From: an uncultured Eubacterium sp. | Lineage (GTDB): Bacteria; Bacillota; Clostridia; Lachnospirales; Lachnospiraceae | Assembly: GCA_934316845.1 (NCBI GenBank) | Contig: CAKRDZ010000001.1 | Location: 62,001-126,000, forward strand | Length of the DNA: 64,000 nt | Direction: 5' to 3' | Part shown: piece by piece, positions 60,899 through 64,000 of the stretch | How positions within the stretch are numbered: position 1 is the stretch's first letter | Layout: every line of letters begins with the position of its first letter | The notes under the pieces: generated by a model | Told to the model about the DNA's origin: nothing | What the model saw: the letters and a program-made list of their open reading frames with translations, nothing else | The model's database searches: none | Translations under genes and position numbers: made by a program

Positions 60899-61777
60899 AT
60901 GAAAGGAATTATTCTTGCCGGAGGTTCCGGCACAAGATTGTATCCATTAACAAAAGTAACATCAAAGCAGCTGCTTCCGGTATATGATAAGCCGATGATA
61001 TATTATCCGCTTTCCACGCTTATGTTAGCGGGGATCCGGGACATATTGATTATTTCCACCCCGGCGGATCTGCCGAATTTTGAAAAACTTCTCGGCGACG
61101 GTTCCAGTTTTGGGATTCATCTGCATTATAAAGTTCAGCCAAGCCCGGATGGTCTTGCACAGGCTTTTCTGCTCGGTGAAGAATTTATTGATGGAGATGC
61201 CTGCGCGATGGTTCTTGGCGACAATATTTTTTATGGCAGCGGTCTGAAAAAGCATTTGCAGGAGGCAGCGGCAAAGCCGGATCGGGCGACGGTATTTGGG
61301 TATTATGTAGACGACCCACAGAGATTTGGCATCGTCGAATTTGACGAAAATGGCAAGGCAATTTCAATCGAGGAAAAGCCGGAGCATCCAAAGTCAAATT
61401 ATTGTGTGACAGGTTTGTATTTTTATGACAACCGCGTGGTAGATTTTGCAAAAAAGGTAAAACCATCGGCACGCGGTGAATTGGAAATTACAGATCTGAA
61501 CCGGATGTATCTGGAAGAGGGAAGCCTGGATGTCGTAACGCTTGGAAGAGGTTATGCATGGCTGGACACGGGTACAATGGACGCGCTTGCAGATGCCAGT
61601 GAATTTGTCCGTGTGATTGAAAACCGTCAGGGGATCATGCTTTCTGCGGTAGAAGAGATCGCTTACCACAATGGCTGGATTGACAAAGAGACATTGATTG
61701 AATCCGCGAAGATGTATGGAAAATCAAATTATGGAAAACATCTGCGCCAGGTGGCAGATGGGAAAATCCTTTACTGA
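60899..61777 (+). CDS. rfbA: Glucose-1-phosphate thymidylyltransferase (RmlA)
   Basis: 292 residues, full length. Makes dTDP-glucose from dTTP and glucose 1-phosphate, first step to dTDP-rhamnose and dTDP-amino sugars. MKGIILAGGSGTRLYPLTKV signature, VYDKPMIYYPL, VLGDNIFYGSGL, FGYYVDDPQRFGIVEFD, ISIEEKPEHPKSNY and LGRGYAWLDTGTMDAL. The usual rfbB, rfbC and rfbD partners are not in the window. GGGAGGA lies upstream of the ATG. Confidence 0.97.
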   Translation: MKGIILAGGSGTRLYPLTKVTSKQLLPVYDKPMIYYPLSTLMLAGIRDILIISTPADLPNFEKLLGDGSSFGIHLHYKVQPSPDGLAQAFLLGEEFIDGDACAMVLGDNIFYGSGLKKHLQEAAAKPDRATVFGYYVDDPQRFGIVEFDENGKAISIEEKPEHPKSNYCVTGLYFYDNRVVDFAKKVKPSARGELEITDLNRMYLEEGSLDVVTLGRGYAWLDTGTMDALADASEFVRVIENRQGIMLSAVEEIAYHNGWIDKETLIESAKMYGKSNYGKHLRQVADGKILY

Positions 61778-61789
61778 TCAATAAAATAT

Positions 61790-61823
61790 ATGCCGGAGTG
61801 TATTGCTCCGGCATTGCTTTTTT
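61790..61823. terminator. Terminator of rfbA
   Basis: ATGCCGGAG pairs with CTCCGGCAT, then TGCTTTTTT; it abuts the stop of the convergent gene. Confidence 0.9.
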
Positions 61824-63509
61824 CTATCCAATTAGCACTTGTTTCCCATGAAAGGCAAAGCCATAGTGGCGGATGCGTTCTTTCCTGATTCCGCGGGTCA
61901 GAAGTTCTGCATCATAATTTTTGTTCTCAATCTGTTGTAAAGCAGACTGCACAGTATCCTGCAGAGACAACTCTTCGTCAGGTTCATGTACTTTGAATTC
62001 TAAGATAATTGCGTCTTTTTCTCTGGCAAAGGGAATCAGCATTACATCATAACGTCCGTACCCACTTTCGCGATTGGATTTTATCTCATATTGATCACGC
62101 AGATCCACCAGAAGACCTAATACAAAACCATGGTAAAATCGTTCTGGCTGACTTTTTGGCGAACTTTTTTTTCCGGTATCAAAACTGCTAAAAGTTGCCA
62201 GAGCTACGTCGTTCATATAGATATTCATTTCTTTCAGATTTCCATGCAGTAAGGCTTTGACAAAATCGTTATAATTGGTTTCCGAGGATTGAAACCAGCC
62301 ACGTATCATGGACTGAAACATACTTGTTGTTTCCAGATTTGTAATCTGAAGAGTGTACCAGGGATCCAGAGTGATTCCGCGGTATTCTATATTTTCTACT
62401 TTAAGATATCCACTGGCAACCAATAGACTCCAGATGGCATTTTCTTCTTGGTCAAGCTGATTAAATATAATCTGTTCATCAAAATTAACGGTAATGCCTT
62501 TTTGGTTTATCAAGTCCTCTATATTTTCTTTTAGATTACCGGAGGCACGTCGAATGAGTTTGCTGACTAACCCATTGGAACTGGTGGAAGCCCAATAGGG
62601 ATGCAGTTTTTTCTCTTTCAGATAATTGGTAATGGACCAAGGGTTATAGATGTCGCGATGACTGCCAAAAGTAAAGCCATCATACCATTTTTTTACAATT
62701 TGTTTTTTATCACTCATATGGTATTGATCCAAGGAATGAAATACCTCTTCTTCTGTAAATCCAAAACAATCTGCATACAGATCCGATGTCGTTGTCACGA
62801 CACGCAGATTGTTGAGATCAGAAAAGATACTTTCTTTTGAGATCCTTGTAATACCTGTCATGACAGCGCGTTCGAGATAAGGATTTGTTTTAAATGTGGC
62901 GTTGAAGAAACTGCGTAAAAAGGCAGTAAATGAATTCCAGTAGCCATTGATCCATGCTTCCTGCATCGGGGTGTCATATTCATCCAGGAGAAGAATGACA
63001 TTCTTGTGGTAATATTGGGAAAGGTATCGGCACATATTGTTAACTGCAATGACAGCTTCTGCATCACGGATTGACACGGTAAGGGCATCAAAGGCTTTCT
63101 TTTCATTTTCGCTGAGCAAATCGGTTTCTAATAAAAATCTGTTTTCTGTATAGAGTTTAACAATTTGCTGCTTGATCTGCATTTTGGCATCCATGAGATT
63201 GTCTGCCTTTACGGCGGCAAAACTGAGAAATATAACCGGATATTTTCCCTGCAGCTCTCTGTATTTTTTATCTTTCCAGATAGTAAGCCCTTCAAATAAG
63301 TTTTTGCGCTCTGCGTATTGAATGGAAAAAAAGCATTCCAGCATACTCATATTCAATGTTTTACCAAAACGGCGCGGGCGGGTGATCAGAGTAATATCAT
63401 CTCCATTTTCCCACCATTCCCGGATAAAATTTGATTTATCCACAAAAAAATAGTCATTTTCGCGTAACGATGCAAAATTCTGTTTTCCAATGCTTATTGT
63501 CTTTTCCAT
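61824..63509 (-). CDS. AAA-ATPase-like protein with C-terminal PD-(D/E)XK domain
   Basis: 561 residues. Belongs to the AAA_ATPase_like/PDDEXK_9 group common in gut Firmicutes and Bacteroidetes. N-terminal QNFASLRENDYFFVDKSNFI and the unusual Walker A ITRPRRFGKTLNMSML; Walker B VILLLDEYDTPM; MTGITRISKESIFSDLNNL. The end has a nuclease-like core: GYGRYDVMLIPFAREKDAIILEFKV (Asp, then ExK) and a following Gln-helix (SALQQIENKNY). Both active sites appear intact. These genes vary in number between strains; function unproven, defence or recombination often supposed. Confidence 0.88.
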   Translation of the reverse strand: MEKTISIGKQNFASLRENDYFFVDKSNFIREWWENGDDITLITRPRRFGKTLNMSMLECFFSIQYAERKNLFEGLTIWKDKKYRELQGKYPVIFLSFAAVKADNLMDAKMQIKQQIVKLYTENRFLLETDLLSENEKKAFDALTVSIRDAEAVIAVNNMCRYLSQYYHKNVILLLDEYDTPMQEAWINGYWNSFTAFLRSFFNATFKTNPYLERAVMTGITRISKESIFSDLNNLRVVTTTSDLYADCFGFTEEEVFHSLDQYHMSDKKQIVKKWYDGFTFGSHRDIYNPWSITNYLKEKKLHPYWASTSSNGLVSKLIRRASGNLKENIEDLINQKGITVNFDEQIIFNQLDQEENAIWSLLVASGYLKVENIEYRGITLDPWYTLQITNLETTSMFQSMIRGWFQSSETNYNDFVKALLHGNLKEMNIYMNDVALATFSSFDTGKKSSPKSQPERFYHGFVLGLLVDLRDQYEIKSNRESGYGRYDVMLIPFAREKDAIILEFKVHEPDEELSLQDTVQSALQQIENKNYDAELLTRGIRKERIRHYGFAFHGKQVLIG

Positions 63510-63739
63510 GCATTCACCTGCTTTCCCCTTGTGTCTTTTCTATTATTATACTGTTTTTGGGAGGAAGATGCAAGGCATATAAATTGCATATAAATTTCTT
63601 AAAAGCCACTTGCACATTTAAGTAGACTGTGTTACACTAATGGCAAGCAGAGAATCTATCATTATAAAGATATCTATTTTCTTATAAAATGAAAAGAGCT
63701 AAACTGCTAACATTCCCATAAAAGACAGAATGAGATGCA

Positions 63740-63764
63740 GGGAGGCGATTTTCAACCGCCTCCC
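63740..63764. other. Hairpin before the last gene
   Basis: GGGAGGCG (63740-63747) pairs with CGCCTCCC (63757-63764) around ATTTTCAAC, 16 bases before the next ATG; it could fold the leader of that gene. Confidence 0.5.
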
Positions 63765-63779
63765 GGAAATGGAGGGTGT

Positions 63780-64000
63780 ATGGTAAGAAAAGGTATGATT
63801 ACCGATCAGAAATGGTTGGAAAAAATCAAAATTTTGAATGATGTTGTTTTTTGTACTGTTTTTTTGAATGAGGAAGATTGTAAGGAATTGTTACAGCGTA
63901 TTCTATCAATACGTATTGTCAGCCTTAGAGTAGTGCTAAATCAGAAAACGTTTAAAAACAATATTTTTCAAAAAGGTTCCAGATTGGATATTTATGCGGA
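63780..64000 (+). CDS. Rpn-type PD-(D/E)XK recombination nuclease, N-terminal part (cut by window end)
   Basis: 73 codons from ATG 63780 (GGAGGG 3-8 bases upstream) remain open to the window end. The pattern ITDQKWLEKIKILNDVVFCT, EEDCKELLQRILSIRIVSL and SRLDIYA matches the start of Rpn family (PD-(D/E)XK transposase-like) proteins, where LD is the first catalytic Asp. The rest is outside the window. The neighbouring AAA/PD-(D/E)XK protein is from a similarly mobile gene pool. Confidence 0.65.
   Translation, partial: MVRKGMITDQKWLEKIKILNDVVFCTVFLNEEDCKELLQRILSIRIVSLRVVLNQKTFKNNIFQKGSRLDIYA

Overview
The window reads as a chromosomal segment of a low-to-mid GC, Gram-positive, spore-forming, plant-fibre-degrading gut Clostridia, most likely Lachnospiraceae. 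Supporting signs are a T-box controlled thrS, the infC-rpmI-rplT operon, the sporulation sigma factor sigH beside rlmB and mini-RNase III, strong AGGAGG ribosome sites, TTGACA-17-TATAAT promoters, and large secreted Pro/Ser/Thr/Ala-linker proteins including GH10 and GH43 enzymes. Genus and species cannot be fixed from the sequence alone.

Layout. 1-438: end of an MFS transporter. 616-4347: secreted DUF6273 protein. 4354-7531: T-box, thrS and two small DUF4190-like membrane proteins. 7578-8018 (minus): DUF2752 membrane protein. 8204-14595: secreted GH43 enzyme and a secreted leucine-rich-repeat protein. 14667-15420: orphan nucleotidyltransferase and a hairpin-dense spacer. 15424-16760: infC-rpmI-rplT with leader. 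16840-21138: secreted M14 carboxypeptidase and a secreted twin-domain protein. 21231-27321: tRNA-Leu, amidase, SEC-C protein, fba, small Asn/Ser-rich protein, rhodanese, RNA methyltransferase, XTP pyrophosphatase, phosphodiesterase and a small membrane protein. 27448-27625: tRNA-Val and tRNA-Met. 27700-28628: fifteen 63-bp repeats that look like a hairpin array. 28769-34357: ispF, GNAT, rlmB, sigH, tRNA-Thr, P-type ATPase and, convergent, mrnC. 34718-42427: three more large secreted proteins, the last a GH10 xylanase. 42505-42996: inverted, broken copy of part of the first of these, joined to a tyrosine-recombinase remnant. 43110-61777: surface-glycan locus. 61824-64000: AAA/PD-(D/E)XK protein and the start of an Rpn-type nuclease.

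How the genes work together. Five secreted proteins (8204, 18628, 34718, 37480, 40115) share a very lysine-rich Ig-like module after the signal peptide, followed in most by a low-complexity linker and then catalytic or putative sugar-binding domains. I infer a family of non-covalently wall-held polysaccharide-utilisation proteins. The glycan locus holds five GT4 transferases (four acting around a Wzm/Wzt ABC exporter), a DUF4214 protein, a YfhO-like GT-C enzyme, a 4-amino-sugar aminotransferase, an acyltransferase, a Wzx-like flippase, an ATP-grasp ligase, a membrane GT2, a NeuD-like acyltransferase and RmlA. RmlA, aminotransferase and NeuD/ATP-grasp suggest an N-acylated dTDP-4-amino-4,6-dideoxyhexose; GT2 plus YfhO suggest it is moved through a polyprenyl-phosphate carrier onto an exported polymer.

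Most worth a second look: the 63-bp array with a covarying stem in its last unit; the near-identical inverted copies (35516-35864 and 42628-42976) that flank a 7-kb block carrying the xylanase; the structured leader at 37355-37444; the hairpin cluster at 15034-15420; the probable AUC start of infC.
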